Shown here: positions 1-8,581 of the stretch, in pieces
How positions within the stretch are numbered: position 1 is the first letter of the stretch
Layout of the letters: each line of letters opens with the position of its first letter
Made by a program: the position numbers and the translations under genes
Source: SB25 sp050180705
GTDB lineage: Bacteria; Bacteroidota; Bacteroidia; Bacteroidales; Tenuifilaceae
Reading direction: 5' to 3'
DNA length: 64,000 nt
Assembly (NCBI GenBank): GCA_050180705.1
Contig: JBFXDX010000001.1
Location: 124,001-188,000, forward strand
Notes under the pieces: generated by a model
Database searches by the model: none
The model's input: the letters and a program-made list of their open reading frames with translations, nothing else
What the model was told of the DNA's origin: nothing

Positions 1-2
1 TT

Positions 3-755
3 CGTAAAATGATGCTCGATGGTTCTGCCGATTTTGCCATTCTGCCCACCACCATGGCTGCAATAATGTATAACAAAGGGATTGGTTATCAGCTGCTGGG
101 TGTTCCCGATTGGGGAACTCTTTCGCTGGTTGGGAGCGATTCAACCATTACCAAGTGGAGTCAGCTAAAAGGAAAGCGTATTCATGTTATGGCAAAGGGA
201 ATGACTCCTGATGTGTTGTTCCGTTATCTACTCATAAAAAATGGCATCAATCCTGATGTTGATGTTACCCTCGATTACAGCTTTCCAACCCATATCGATT
301 TGGCCAATGCTGTTGCAGCAGGACAGGCAAAAATGGGTGTGCTATCCGAACCTATGGCTAGCAGGGTAATGCTACAGGTTAAGAGTGTTCATCAAATCTT
401 CGATTTCAACGAGGAGTGGAAAAAGGTGCAAGGTGTTCCGATAGCGCTAACTGCTTTTATGGTTCGGAAAGATTTTGCGAAGGAGAATCCTAAGTTTGTT
501 GAGCAGATATCGGAAGGCTATGCTGTTTCTACCCGTTGGGTGAACCAATATCCCGATAGTGCTGCGGCATTGATGGTGAAGTATGAAATTCTACCTAACG
601 CCGATGTTGCTTTGCATGCAATTCCCCGATCGAACCTTAACTTTGTTCGTGCTAAAGGCGTACAGAGGCAGATTGAGGATTATTTAGGCGTATTTTATCA
701 GATGAATCCCGATATTATTGGAGGCAAAATTCCCGATGAAGGTTTCTATTACTAG
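3..755 (+). CDS. ABC transporter substrate-binding protein, 5'-truncated by window edge
   Basis: This is the C-terminal two-thirds or more of a periplasmic binding protein of the NMT1/SsuA/TauA type; the reading frame is open to the first base, so the true start is outside the window. Seen: the stretch ADFAILPTTMAAIMYNKG and the later LKGKRIHVMAKGMTPD are typical of this fold, where a bound small organic ligand is handed to the membrane permease. It overlaps the next gene by 20 nt and is followed by a permease and an ATPase, so it is the first visible gene of an importer operon. The substrate (sulfonate, nitrate, thiamine precursor or other) cannot be read from the sequence. Confidence 0.85.
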   Translation, partial: RKMMLDGSADFAILPTTMAAIMYNKGIGYQLLGVPDWGTLSLVGSDSTITKWSQLKGKRIHVMAKGMTPDVLFRYLLIKNGINPDVDVTLDYSFPTHIDLANAVAAGQAKMGVLSEPMASRVMLQVKSVHQIFDFNEEWKKVQGVPIALTAFMVRKDFAKENPKFVEQISEGYAVSTRWVNQYPDSAAALMVKYEILPNADVALHAIPRSNLNFVRAKGVQRQIEDYLGVFYQMNPDIIGGKIPDEGFYY

Positions 756-1491
756 ACAACGGGCTTACACCTTTGCTGGTGTACTATTCATGCTGATTGT
801 ATGGAAGCTGTTGGCCATACATTTCAACTCCGATTTTATTATACCTCATCCCGAAAAAACGTTTATAACTACGCTAGGTCTGTTCACCAAAGGTCAATTT
901 CTGTCAACAGTTGGGGCAACAATCCTTCGCGGGGTAATAGGTTTTATCCTATCGTGTATTCTGGGTGTTGGGCTGGGAATAGTTGCCGGAGTTAGCTCCA
1001 GTTTCAACGCATTCCTTCGTCCAATTTTAGTTACAATTCGTTCGGTTCCTGTTATCGCCTTAATATTGCTTGCGCTTATTTGGCTAAGTCCTAACTCTGT
1101 GCCCGTTTTTATTGCACTGCTTACCATGTTTCCATTTATATGTACAAATGTGATTGATGGTATTGCTAGCGTTGATAAGGAGTTAGTGCAGATGGCAACA
1201 CTCTACCGAATTAGCCAATCGAGGATAATTCGTGAGGTTTATATTCCAGCCATAATGCCATTTATTATAAGTGGTGCGTCCAGCGCAATGGGAATAGGCT
1301 GGCGAGCTATTATAATAGGGGAGGTGTTAAGCCAACCCCAATTTGGAATTGGTACAGTAATGCAGGCTGCACAAACATTTTTGAATGTTGATGTGGTTAT
1401 TGCTTGGACCATTGTTGCCGTGGTTATTAGTTACGGATTTGAGAAGATTATTAGGTGGAGCGAACATAAAATTGTAGTTTGGAGATTTTAA
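736..1491 (+). CDS. ABC transporter permease (SsuC/TauC-like)
   Basis: Inner-membrane permease of the BPD_transp_1 family with about six hydrophobic segments. The cytoplasmic ATPase-contact loop is recognisable around ELVQMATLYRISQSRIIREV followed by IPAIMPFIISGASSAMG, matching the EAA-loop pattern of SsuC/TauC proteins. The ATG at 736 was chosen over the upstream TTG at 718 because it gives the usual short basic N-terminus (MKVSITRQR) before the first membrane helix. It overlaps the binding-protein gene by 20 nt and ends 2 nt before the ATPase start, indicating translational coupling within one operon. Confidence 0.88.
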   Translation: MKVSITRQRAYTFAGVLFMLIVWKLLAIHFNSDFIIPHPEKTFITTLGLFTKGQFLSTVGATILRGVIGFILSCILGVGLGIVAGVSSSFNAFLRPILVTIRSVPVIALILLALIWLSPNSVPVFIALLTMFPFICTNVIDGIASVDKELVQMATLYRISQSRIIREVYIPAIMPFIISGASSAMGIGWRAIIIGEVLSQPQFGIGTVMQAAQTFLNVDVVIAWTIVAVVISYGFEKIIRWSEHKIVVWRF

Positions 1492-1493
1492 CC

Positions 1494-2207
1494 ATGAGTT
1501 TACAGGTAAAAGGTTTATATAAGGATTACGATGGAATGGCGCTTTACCGCGATTTCGCGATTGATTTCCCCGAAGGAACAATCACCTGTATTCTTGGCCC
1601 TTCGGGATGCGGCAAAACAACGCTGCTAAATATTATTGGTGGAATTCTACAGCCCAATGGCGGTTCGTTGGTTGGGTTTAACGATAAGGTTATTTCCTAT
1701 ATTTTTCAGGATCCTCGGTTGCTCCCTTGGAAAACGGTTGAGCAGAATATTGACTTTGTTTTGGATAAAGAGATACCGTTGACCGATAGGAAAAGAATCG
1801 TGAGCCAGTTTATTAGGTTGATGGAGCTCGATGGTTTTGAGAATTACTATCCAGCAAAGCTGAGCGGCGGAATGCGCCAGCGGGTCTCCATTGCCAGGGC
1901 ATTTGCCTACAAGTCCGATATAATTCTGATGGATGAGCCCCTGAAGGGATTAGATATTAAGCTGAAGCTGAACCTAATTAAGATTTTCTCCAAGCTATGG
2001 CAAGCCGATAAACGAACTGTTATATTCGTAACCCACGATGTTGACGAGGCTCTTTTGCTCGGTAACGAGATAGTAGTGCTAAGCCAAGCCCCAGTTCAAA
2101 TTGAGACCCGTGTAAAGGTTGATGTTCCTGTTGAGAATCGTTCCGTTGATTCCACCCTGTTTAAGGATATTAAGCAGCATCTACTGGGGACTTTAGGAAA
2201 GGACTGA
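1494..2207 (+). CDS. ABC transporter ATP-binding protein (SsuB/TauB-like)
   Basis: Cytoplasmic ATPase that powers the importer encoded by the two preceding genes. Seen: Walker A GPSGCGKTT near residue 36, Q-loop in FQDPRLLPW, the ABC signature LSGGMRQRVSIARAF, Walker B IILMDEPLKGLD and the switch histidine in FVTHDVDEALLL. The protein is about 237 residues, the normal size for SsuB/TauB-type subunits. ATG at 1494 was chosen over TTG at 1479 because it lies 2 nt after the permease stop codon. It is the last gene of the operon. Confidence 0.9.
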   Translation: MSLQVKGLYKDYDGMALYRDFAIDFPEGTITCILGPSGCGKTTLLNIIGGILQPNGGSLVGFNDKVISYIFQDPRLLPWKTVEQNIDFVLDKEIPLTDRKRIVSQFIRLMELDGFENYYPAKLSGGMRQRVSIARAFAYKSDIILMDEPLKGLDIKLKLNLIKIFSKLWQADKRTVIFVTHDVDEALLLGNEIVVLSQAPVQIETRVKVDVPVENRSVDSTLFKDIKQHLLGTLGKD

Positions 2208-2219
2208 TAAATCGTTAAA

Positions 2220-2440
2220 CTATTCGGACTTCAAACAAAGAACGATGCCCTTTGTTGTTGCTTTAAGTCCTTCGGACTTTTGCTGCATTCAATTTTGCAC
2301 TCAATGTGTAACAACTTTGACCCGTTAAGTCCTTCGGACTTCTGCTGTATTCAATTTTGCACCAAAGGTGCAATAGCCTTAACCCGAGGGCATCGCCCTA
2401 AGGAGTTACTAGCCATAAAGTATTGCCCTGAAGGGGCAAG
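2220..2440. repeat. cluster of REP-like palindromes
   Basis: This gene-free stretch holds several short perfect hairpins. AAGTCC-TTC-GGACTT occurs at 2265-2279 and again at 2327-2341, within a direct repeat of about 38 bp that recurs 62 bp later; a half copy (TTCGGACTT) is at 2223-2231. Further stems are TTGCACC-AAA-GGTGCAA (2357-2373), AGGGC-AT-CGCCCT (2387-2399) and TTGCCC...GGGGCAA (2423-2439). They sit directly next to the IS200-like transposase remnant, the arrangement expected of REP sequences and their RAYT transposase. Some hairpins may also serve as the operon terminator. Confidence 0.7.
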
Positions 2441-2445
2441 AGCGC

Positions 2446-2898
2446 TTAATCCCACAGATACTTTTCATCGTACTCAACATCATACTTTTTTAAGAACGCT
2501 ACATATTCATCCTTAAATATTTTCTTCTTGTGATGCTCTTTCTGATTATTTATGTATTCTATAACAATGTTTATTTCCGAGGGATTTACCGAAAAAATGC
2601 CATATCCATTCTGCCAGTGAAAATTCTGATATTTTTCCCCCACGGTTTTTATCCATTTTGATGATTCTTTTTTAATATTTTCGAGTAATTGAGCTTGAGT
2701 CACCTTTCTTGATAACAAGCATAAGATGTGAACGTGGTTATAATACCCGCCAATTTTTACCGGGTTACATTCCATTCCTTTGCAAATTCCACCAATGTAT
2801 TCAAAGAGACGCTACTGAATTGCATCATCAATTATATTCTCCCTGTATTTTGTTCCAAAAGTTATGTGAACGTAGACTTTTGATAGTGATTGTGGCAT
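2446..2898 (-). pseudogene. IS200-like (RAYT/Y1) transposase, interrupted by an amber codon
   Basis: Single-strand transposase of the Y1 HUH family. The natural ATG is at 2898 (MPQSLSKVYVHITFGTKYRE), which is the standard N-terminus of this family; codon 29 is TAG (2812-2814) after DDAIQ, and the frame then continues as RLFEYIGGICKGMECNP. The intact remainder shows the HUH pair in YNHVHILC and a candidate catalytic tyrosine in IVIEYINNQKEHH. Everything except the amber codon is in frame, so the gene is recently broken. REP-like hairpins lie immediately downstream. Restart at the Met at 2775 would give a protein lacking the N-terminal strand. Confidence 0.85.
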
Positions 2899-3006
2899 AG
2901 GCTTTATTATTTACTTGTATTCTATTAGGGGTAGACGATACCCAGTTTTTATGCTATAAGCACTTTGGGCTTCTTTGTATGTTTTTTTACAGTTTTGATA
3001 AGATCC

Positions 3007-3582
3007 CTAATGCGAACTTTTCTTTAAGCCTCCTATATAGTAGCATGTAATCGACACATCGCTTTCCTTTATAATGAAATCGTCCTCTACCGAATCGTAC
3101 TCATATCTATCAGCAGTAACATCTATTGTAATTTCATATCCTGCTTCGGGTTTGTTAACCAAAATAGTTCCCGATTTTATAATGTAGAAGTACGAAAAAT
3201 CCTCATCTTTATTAAAATCCATAAAAATAAGCCCGCCAAAGGTTCCTGCGTGCGATGTTTCATAAGTATCGAAATTATAAGTACCAGATTGCAAATCGTC
3301 CTTTGTTGAGGTATACATTTCGATTAAAACCAAATGGTATTTTTCCTCTCCAATTCCACTGTTTGTTGGTGAGGTCTTTAAATCAATATCGAAGTTGTAG
3401 GGAGGCCCGACTGATTCTGTATTTGTATAAAGAATGCCTTCAGCCATTTCGTATTCAACCCCTTTAATAGTAAGGGTACCGGTACCCTTGCCAGTTTCAT
3501 CAACATCACTATCATCCTTCGAACACCCGGCAAATAGTAAAGATGTGAAGAAAATCAGAGTAATAATTTTTACTGTTTTCAT
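3007..3582 (-). CDS. hypothetical lipoprotein, 191 aa
   Basis: I do not recognise a family. The N-terminus (MKTVKIITLIFFTSLLFAGC) is a clear type II signal peptide, with the lipobox LFAGC giving a lipidated cysteine at residue 20, followed by an acidic, Ser/Asp-rich linker typical of Bacteroidetes surface-exposed lipoproteins. The rest is predicted mainly beta-strand from its alternating pattern, with no catalytic motif visible. It faces away from the upstream transporter operon and stands alone. Confidence 0.75.
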   Translation of the reverse strand: MKTVKIITLIFFTSLLFAGCSKDDSDVDETGKGTGTLTIKGVEYEMAEGILYTNTESVGPPYNFDIDLKTSPTNSGIGEEKYHLVLIEMYTSTKDDLQSGTYNFDTYETSHAGTFGGLIFMDFNKDEDFSYFYIIKSGTILVNKPEAGYEITIDVTADRYEYDSVEDDFIIKESDVSITCYYIGGLKKSSH

Positions 3583-3711
3583 CTCCTTAACATTTTAATG
3601 ATGGTACTTTTACAAGTTACAACATTAAAAAGCCTAGGTCAATTAATAGTGCTACCATTTACACAAGTACCAATGAGGTACGCGTTGTAATAGCATGACA
3701 GTTATACTTTA

Positions 3712-4143
3712 TTATCTTTTTAGGGAGTCTAAGCAGTATATAAAATTATTTTCTACACCATAGTAAACCAGCAAGCTATCCGTCAAACTGGTTATGTAGG
3801 AAGTATCCGCCTTTTCGTTCCGAACTCCATTATTTATATAATAAAACAAAAGGGTGGAGTCATCTGGAAGTAAGCAGTATTTTGCAATGGTTTCTTTTTT
3901 AATAATTATCGCTGTAGAGGTTGTTGTGTAGTATTCAATTTCAAATTTCCCATCCTGAGTAAAAGTTCGAGATATTTCCGGAATTAATTTGAAACTATCT
4001 CCATTAGGGAAATAAACCCGAATTAAAGTGGGACTCCATTTGTGCTGTAAAAGTTTTAATGCTTGCGATTTGTCGGGCATCTCATCCTTTTGGCATCCTA
4101 AAAAAAGAAAGAAGAATACAGTTAATACTAATATTTTTTTCAT
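3712..4143 (-). CDS. hypothetical lipoprotein, paralogue of the next gene
   Basis: About 143 residues from the ATG at 4143, chosen because it begins a perfect lipoprotein signal (MKKILVLTVFFFLFLGC) and aligns with the start of the paralogue at 4686; the longer frame from 4188 adds 15 residues unlike any signal. Seen: lipobox FLGC, then a small domain with YYTTTSTAIIIKKETIAKYCLLPDDSTLLFYYI. It is strongly similar over its full length to the neighbouring gene, so the two arose by tandem duplication. Function unknown. Confidence 0.7.
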   Translation of the reverse strand: MKKILVLTVFFFLFLGCQKDEMPDKSQALKLLQHKWSPTLIRVYFPNGDSFKLIPEISRTFTQDGKFEIEYYTTTSTAIIIKKETIAKYCLLPDDSTLLFYYINNGVRNEKADTSYITSLTDSLLVYYGVENNFIYCLDSLKR

Positions 4144-4251
4144 GTTTGTTGAATACTTTCTGTTTAATAATTGTAAATGTAGCAACAAAATTTTAGAACT
4201 CAGGATGTAAGCATTGCAAACGTGCTCCAGTGATTGTATGACAACTCTGGT

Positions 4252-4686
4252 CTATTGTCTTTTCAGGGAGTCTAAGCAGTATCTAAAATTATTATCTATA
4301 CTATAGTAAACTAGCAAGCTATCTGTTAAACTAGCTATGTAGGAAGTATCTGCCTGTACGCTCTGAATGCCATCGTTTATGGAGTAAAATAAAAGGGTGG
4401 AATCGTCTGGCAGTAAACAGTATTTTGCAACGGTTTCTTCCTTAATAATAATAGCAGTTGAGGTGGTGGTATAGTACTCAACTTTAACTTTTCCGTTAGT
4501 GGTAAAGGTTCGCGAAATAAATGGAATTAACTTAAAATTTTCTCCATTGGGGAAATATAAACGGGTTAAAGTGGGAGTCCATTTGTGCTGTAAAAGTTCT
4601 AATGCTTGCGATTTGTCTGGAATTTCATCCTTTTTGCATCCTAAACAAAGAAAGAAGAATATAACTAACGCTAATATTTTTTTCAT
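4252..4686 (-). CDS. hypothetical lipoprotein, tandem paralogue
   Basis: 144 residues, with lipoprotein signal MKKILALVIFFFLCLGC and the same body as the preceding gene (shared blocks include PDKSQAL, LLQHKW, YYTTTSTAIIIK and CLLPDDSTLLFY). The duplicated unit includes the intergenic upstream sequence, since the 5' regions of both genes also match. Probably periplasmic or outer-membrane attached. No family recognised. Confidence 0.72.
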   Translation of the reverse strand: MKKILALVIFFFLCLGCKKDEIPDKSQALELLQHKWTPTLTRLYFPNGENFKLIPFISRTFTTNGKVKVEYYTTTSTAIIIKEETVAKYCLLPDDSTLLFYSINDGIQSVQADTSYIASLTDSLLVYYSIDNNFRYCLDSLKRQ

Positions 4687-4908
4687 ATTTATTGAATACC
4701 TTTTGTTTTATATTAATTGTAAATGTAGTAATATAATTTTAGAACTCAAGGAGTATGCGTTGTAATGGTATGCCAACTATCGTAATAAACCTTCCCGCAT
4801 CTGCAGCATTGGGAAGCGTTAAGAATAAAATTGATATTTTCGAGGGGGGATTAACATTTCGAGAACCTAAATTGAAGCAAAAATGAATGCTCGATGCACA
4901 AGTTGGCT

Positions 4909-5409
4909 CTACGCTGGTTTTATAGTTGTCAATTTATGCTCTAATTCTTTCCAGAAGTCGTTGTGTACATTCAAATCTGTTGATTCTAGGAAAATAGAGA
5001 TGTGATTAATGTAAAAGTAATTCTGATTATCGGTACAGCCCAAACCAAGCTTGGTTGTGTTTTCGGAGTAGTTAAGGTTTTCGCGGGGATGAGAAAAGTC
5101 GTAGTACAGAATAGTTTCCGGTTTCCGGTTGAAATTTAAAACTAAATCGCGCAGCACAAACCCAAACAGCGGAAGTTCTAATGCCTGATGGTAGCAAAAT
5201 TTCAGGTAGCTTTCTTCGGAATCGGAGCTGTTAAGGTTATTCCTTTTTGAGTATAGGGTTTGAATGTATTGGTTCTTATTAATATTCGTTAGCACATCCG
5301 TTAGATTATCGTCGAGCATCCAAAATTCCATTTTACAGTCCAGTAAATTGATGAAGTCGTCCATGTATGTCTCCTTCTTTTGGGAATCGAGATAGATATT
5401 GGTTAGCAT
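4909..5409 (-). CDS. hypothetical protein, 166 aa
   Basis: I do not recognise it. It has no signal peptide or membrane segment and looks cytoplasmic, acidic and rich in Asn/Leu. A second possible start is the internal Met in ETYMDDFINLL (residue 16), since that segment starts the conserved-looking part. It lies between the paralogous lipoproteins and the accessory island that begins near 5.5 kb. Confidence 0.55.
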   Translation of the reverse strand: MLTNIYLDSQKKETYMDDFINLLDCKMEFWMLDDNLTDVLTNINKNQYIQTLYSKRNNLNSSDSEESYLKFCYHQALELPLFGFVLRDLVLNFNRKPETILYYDFSHPRENLNYSENTTKLGLGCTDNQNYFYINHISIFLESTDLNVHNDFWKELEHKLTTIKPA

Positions 5410-5495
5410 GGCGTTTTTTAGAATAGATTACAAAACTTCGGTTAGTTTAATATGGCAAATGCCTAACGGTTAAGGCTTTGTTTCGTTAAAGGTAA

Positions 5496-5547
5496 AAAAT
5501 AAACCGTTCCATAAAGACTTTAGAGCTGGTTATTTATTAAAAGTTTA
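5496..5547. repeat. left copy of 52-bp imperfect direct repeat flanking the AbiL-like island
   Basis: Begins AAAATAAACCG and ends AGTTTA; the partner at 8368-8419 has the same length, the same ends and most internal bases (shared blocks include ATAAAG and TTTATTAA). The pair brackets the 21-bp array and the RloA/RloB-like genes, so it may mark the edges of an inserted segment. AT-richness makes a chance component possible. Confidence 0.5.
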
Positions 5548-5697
5548 TGCGATTTTACCGGACACCTCTTCACTCCTAGCTATTATTCCTTTAAATCTTG
5601 TTTACACAATCTGGTTTATACTCTCGAAGCTTGGAAGCATTAAGGCTAAAATTGCTGTTCGGAGGAGCAAATTGCTGTTCCGAAGAACTAAATTGGA

Positions 5698-6105
5698 GCT
5701 AAAAGAGTCGACAACCTAGCTAAAAGAGTCGTGAATCTCACTAAAAGAGTCGTGAACCTTACTGAAAGAGTCGTGAGCCTAACAAAAAGAATCGTGAACC
5801 TCACAAAAAGAGTCGTGAGCCTAGCTAAAAGAGTCGTGAACCTTACTCAAAGAGTCGTGAGCCTCACTCAAAGAGTCGCGTACCTCACTCAAAAAGTCGT
5901 GAGCCTAGCTAAAAGAGTCGTGAGCCTCACTAAAAGAGTCCTGAACCTCACAAAAAGAGTCGTGAGCCTAGCTAAAAGAGTCGTGAACCTCACTAAAAGA
6001 GTCGTGAACCTAGCTAAAAGAGTCGCGAACCTCACTCAAAGAGTCATGAACCTCACTGAAAGAGTCGGTAACCTCACAAAAAGAGTTGTGAACTTCGGGT
6101 CTATT
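5698..6105. repeat. 21-bp tandem repeat array, about 19 units
   Basis: Units follow the pattern CTAAAAGAGTCGTGAACCT-C/A with every unit 21 bp and only point substitutions (gtgAAC/gtgAGC, cTCActa/cTAGcta). Because 21 is a multiple of three, one plus-strand frame stays open from 5692 to 6111 and would encode a heptad repeat such as LTKRVVN, with Leu and Val in coiled-coil d and a positions. No ATG precedes it, only GTG codons inside the units, and no signal or domain follows, so I treat it as a repeat rather than a proven gene. The stretch 5410-6225 contains no other gene. Confidence 0.85.
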
Positions 6106-6225
6106 CAGTAAACTGTGTCAGGTAGAGATTTTGTTTGTTATGCGGTCGGGAGACCGCCATTTAAATAAGCGTAGTTTTGGAAACTACGCTTAGGACGACA
6201 AAATATGTTGCTAGATGTTTTGTCT

Positions 6226-6891
6226 TTATTTTGTTATAAGTTTTTCTATCAGTTTATACAAGTGCGTACCTATTTTTTTAGGATACTCTTCTTCTAAATT
6301 ATCTAATGATTTTGCTCTTTCAATCGCAATTATGGTCAAGGGAAGGTAAATTTCAGATTTAGGTTTTTTATTATATCCTCTTCCTTGAAGATTTCCAATT
6401 ACAATATCTATATAGTTTTTTTTACTACTAATTTTAGCATTTTCATATATGAGTTGCTGCTCTTCATAGGTAAATTCTGAAAGATCCTTTAAATGCAATA
6501 TCAACCAGATTTCAAAGCAAGGATTACTCATTGCTAAATAGAAATTTTTTTCTGCTTTACATTCAATCACTAGATTGTCAAAACTAAGTTTATGAATTGT
6601 TTCCCAATCATCCCTGTCGATGATAAGCCAAAACTCATCAGAATCTTTAAACCCAAATTCATTTTTTGCATTTTTTAGAAGTTTTTTTACACTAAAAGGG
6701 TCTGAGCCTTTATTTGTAGGTCTTTTTAAGGATATTATTTCTATTAGACCACTATTATTAAAATATTCAGAGCGTCTAAAATCTTCAAAATACTTTTTCT
6801 CTGTTACAGTTCCTTCATAAGAAAGAACAAATAACTTTTCAGCATTAATAAAACCTCCTTTTCTTATTAAAGGGATTGATTCTCTTGGCAT
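6226..6891 (-). CDS. RloB/AbiLii-like protein of a two-gene defence system
   Basis: 221 residues of the RloB family, whose members carry a TOPRIM-like nuclease fold and are paired with an ATPase. Seen: the N-terminal strand and glutamate in LFVLSYEGTVTEKKYFEDF, the acidic pair in LIIDRDDW, and the family block SNPCFEIWLILHL. It starts 2 nt after the stop of the ATPase gene, so the two are one operon. This ATPase-plus-RloB pair corresponds to the AbiLi/AbiLii abortive-infection arrangement and is related to PARIS-type ATPase-TOPRIM pairs. The ATPase presumably senses phage and the RloB protein acts as effector; that assignment is inference. Confidence 0.8.
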   Translation of the reverse strand: MPRESIPLIRKGGFINAEKLFVLSYEGTVTEKKYFEDFRRSEYFNNSGLIEIISLKRPTNKGSDPFSVKKLLKNAKNEFGFKDSDEFWLIIDRDDWETIHKLSFDNLVIECKAEKNFYLAMSNPCFEIWLILHLKDLSEFTYEEQQLIYENAKISSKKNYIDIVIGNLQGRGYNKKPKSEIYLPLTIIAIERAKSLDNLEEEYPKKIGTHLYKLIEKLITK

Positions 6892-6893
6892 AT

Positions 6894-8264
6894 TTAGTCA
6901 TTGTTTATTGGTAGAACAGTTAGATTATTTCTATTGCCAAGTTTTGGAACACCTTTATATCTACCTAATAAATAATCACGTCGTACTTCTTTATCAAATC
7001 TTATATTGTAGTCTTCCAATGAGTGTAAATGGCTTACTCCTTGTTTGTCCTTAACAACAAACCATATTTCATCTTTTCTTAATAACTTTTGAGTTAATAA
7101 AATAGATTCGTGACTTGCAACAATAAACTGACTATTGATGTTTTCGCATTTGCTTAAAAAGAAATCAAATAAGTCATAAATTAAATTGGGATGCAGGCTT
7201 CTTTCCATTTCGTCAATAATAAATACATTTCCTCCTTTGAAAAAGTCAATTATTAAGGGAATTAAATCCATTATCCTTCTAGTTCCATCCGATTCATCTT
7301 TCAAATCAAACAACTCATAAGTGCCACCAATAACTTTATGCTTAGTTTTTAGTAGTTTTGCTTTTAAGTCGATATCACTAGATTTTGATATAATATAGTA
7401 TTTATCATCTTTTGGATTGGATAAGAATGCACTATTTTTTTCAGACTTATTGCTTAATAAATCATTTTTAATATCTTCTCGAACTTCTTCTGGTACATCA
7501 ATTTTTTCAAATTCAATATCTTTAAATTCAATACCATCAATACCTGTATCGAAATAGTCAAGCATTTCTGAAAATACCTTTTGTAAATCAGAGTTCTTTA
7601 GTAATTCAAATTTCTTCCCAATATTTTTTGAGTTAGGGTAAATTACTGTTAAGGTATTTTGAAACCAATCGATTACATTTAATATATCGGAAATGTCTTT
7701 TACATTTCCGGTGACATTAGTATGTCTAATTTGTGTAATAAATAATTGATTCCTTGGGGTGCTTTTGGCTGTAAACTCCAAGAACATATATTCTTCTTTT
7801 TTATTTTTTTTGCTTAAAGGTGCTAAATCAAAAATGGTAGTCTCTTTTCTTTCAAATATTTTGGATTCTGATTTTTTATTAATTTCATATAACCATTCTT
7901 CAATAATTTCTTTTGAGTTAAAGACAAAGCCATAAGCATAATTTTTATTTTTATGTTGAATTTCATATTCTATTCGAGAATTTTCTTTTATTGATTTTTT
8001 ATCAAGTTTAAAGATGTCTAATGTAATCGGTTGTTCTGTTTTGGTTCCTTTTAATACTAATTTTTTCCCAAATTCAATTGATTTAATCAAGTTAGACTTT
8101 CCCGAAGCATTTGCTCCGTAAACAACTGCTGTTTTCAAAACCGTAATTCCTTTTACCTGTTTTGATTTGTGTTGATGTTTTAGTGTGCCTTTTCCAGGTA
8201 GTAAAGAGAATGCCTGTCTATCTTTGAATGACAAAAAATTCTCAACTGTAAATCGAATTAACAT
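6894..8264 (-). CDS. AAA_15 family ATPase (RloA/AbiLi-like)
   Basis: 456-residue SMC/RecF-like ABC-type ATPase. Seen: MLIRFTVENFLSFKD at the N-terminus, Walker A YGANASGKSNLIKSI near residue 50, signature-like DESDGTRRIMDL, Walker B VFIIDEMERSLHPNL and the switch in SQFIVASHESILL. It is the upstream gene of a two-gene operon with the RloB-like protein. The base composition is much more AT-rich than the housekeeping genes to the right, consistent with transfer. Alternative: a general OLD-like ATPase without nuclease domain; the RloB neighbour favours AbiL. Confidence 0.85.
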   Translation of the reverse strand: MLIRFTVENFLSFKDRQAFSLLPGKGTLKHQHKSKQVKGITVLKTAVVYGANASGKSNLIKSIEFGKKLVLKGTKTEQPITLDIFKLDKKSIKENSRIEYEIQHKNKNYAYGFVFNSKEIIEEWLYEINKKSESKIFERKETTIFDLAPLSKKNKKEEYMFLEFTAKSTPRNQLFITQIRHTNVTGNVKDISDILNVIDWFQNTLTVIYPNSKNIGKKFELLKNSDLQKVFSEMLDYFDTGIDGIEFKDIEFEKIDVPEEVREDIKNDLLSNKSEKNSAFLSNPKDDKYYIISKSSDIDLKAKLLKTKHKVIGGTYELFDLKDESDGTRRIMDLIPLIIDFFKGGNVFIIDEMERSLHPNLIYDLFDFFLSKCENINSQFIVASHESILLTQKLLRKDEIWFVVKDKQGVSHLHSLEDYNIRFDKEVRRDYLLGRYKGVPKLGNRNNLTVLPINND

Positions 8265-8367
8265 AAAATATGAGTTTTATAGTGTAAATCTAGTGAAAAA
8301 ATCACAAAACTAAAACTTTTTTTCAAATTAATTATAATAATTTTTTTAAATTTATGTCGATACAATT

Positions 8368-8419
8368 AAAATAAACCGCTCCACATAAAGCTTATAATTG
8401 GTTTTTTATTAACAGTTTA
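8368..8419. repeat. right copy of 52-bp imperfect direct repeat
   Basis: Partner of 5496-5547 (see that entry). Lies about 100 bp upstream of the RloA-like start and about 160 bp upstream of the antiporter gene. The surrounding gap 8265-8581 otherwise holds AT-rich DNA, and the antiporter promoter element. Confidence 0.5.
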
Positions 8420-8549
8420 GTTAATAATATAAACTATCTGTTTTATGAATGATGGCTTGCCCAAAACAACCTCCTTGGCAATGCGTGGGGGAGTGGGGCA
8501 ATGTGTGCAACGAAACCTTTTGCCAAGGATAAATATTGTAAATAAGTAT

Positions 8550-8557
8550 TACTTTTG
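8550..8557 (+). promoter_or_regulatory. Bacteroidetes -7 element TACTTTTG
   Basis: Matches TAnnTTTG, 24 bp before the antiporter ATG. No clear TTTG is found at the usual -33 distance, so this rests on the -7 box alone. Confidence 0.45.
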
Positions 8558-8581
8558 GTTGGTGAATTAAACTAGGTTTGT

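Noticed and set aside
894..1127. ORF antisense to the permease gene (and similar antisense ORFs at 8728, 9463, 18967 and 41014)
   Set aside because: Opposite-strand shadows of clear genes, without domains.
5731..6111. 126-aa heptad-repeat ORF as a confirmed protein
   Set aside because: Only GTG inside repeat units as start, no ribosome site, no domain; the frame is open merely because the unit is 21 bp.
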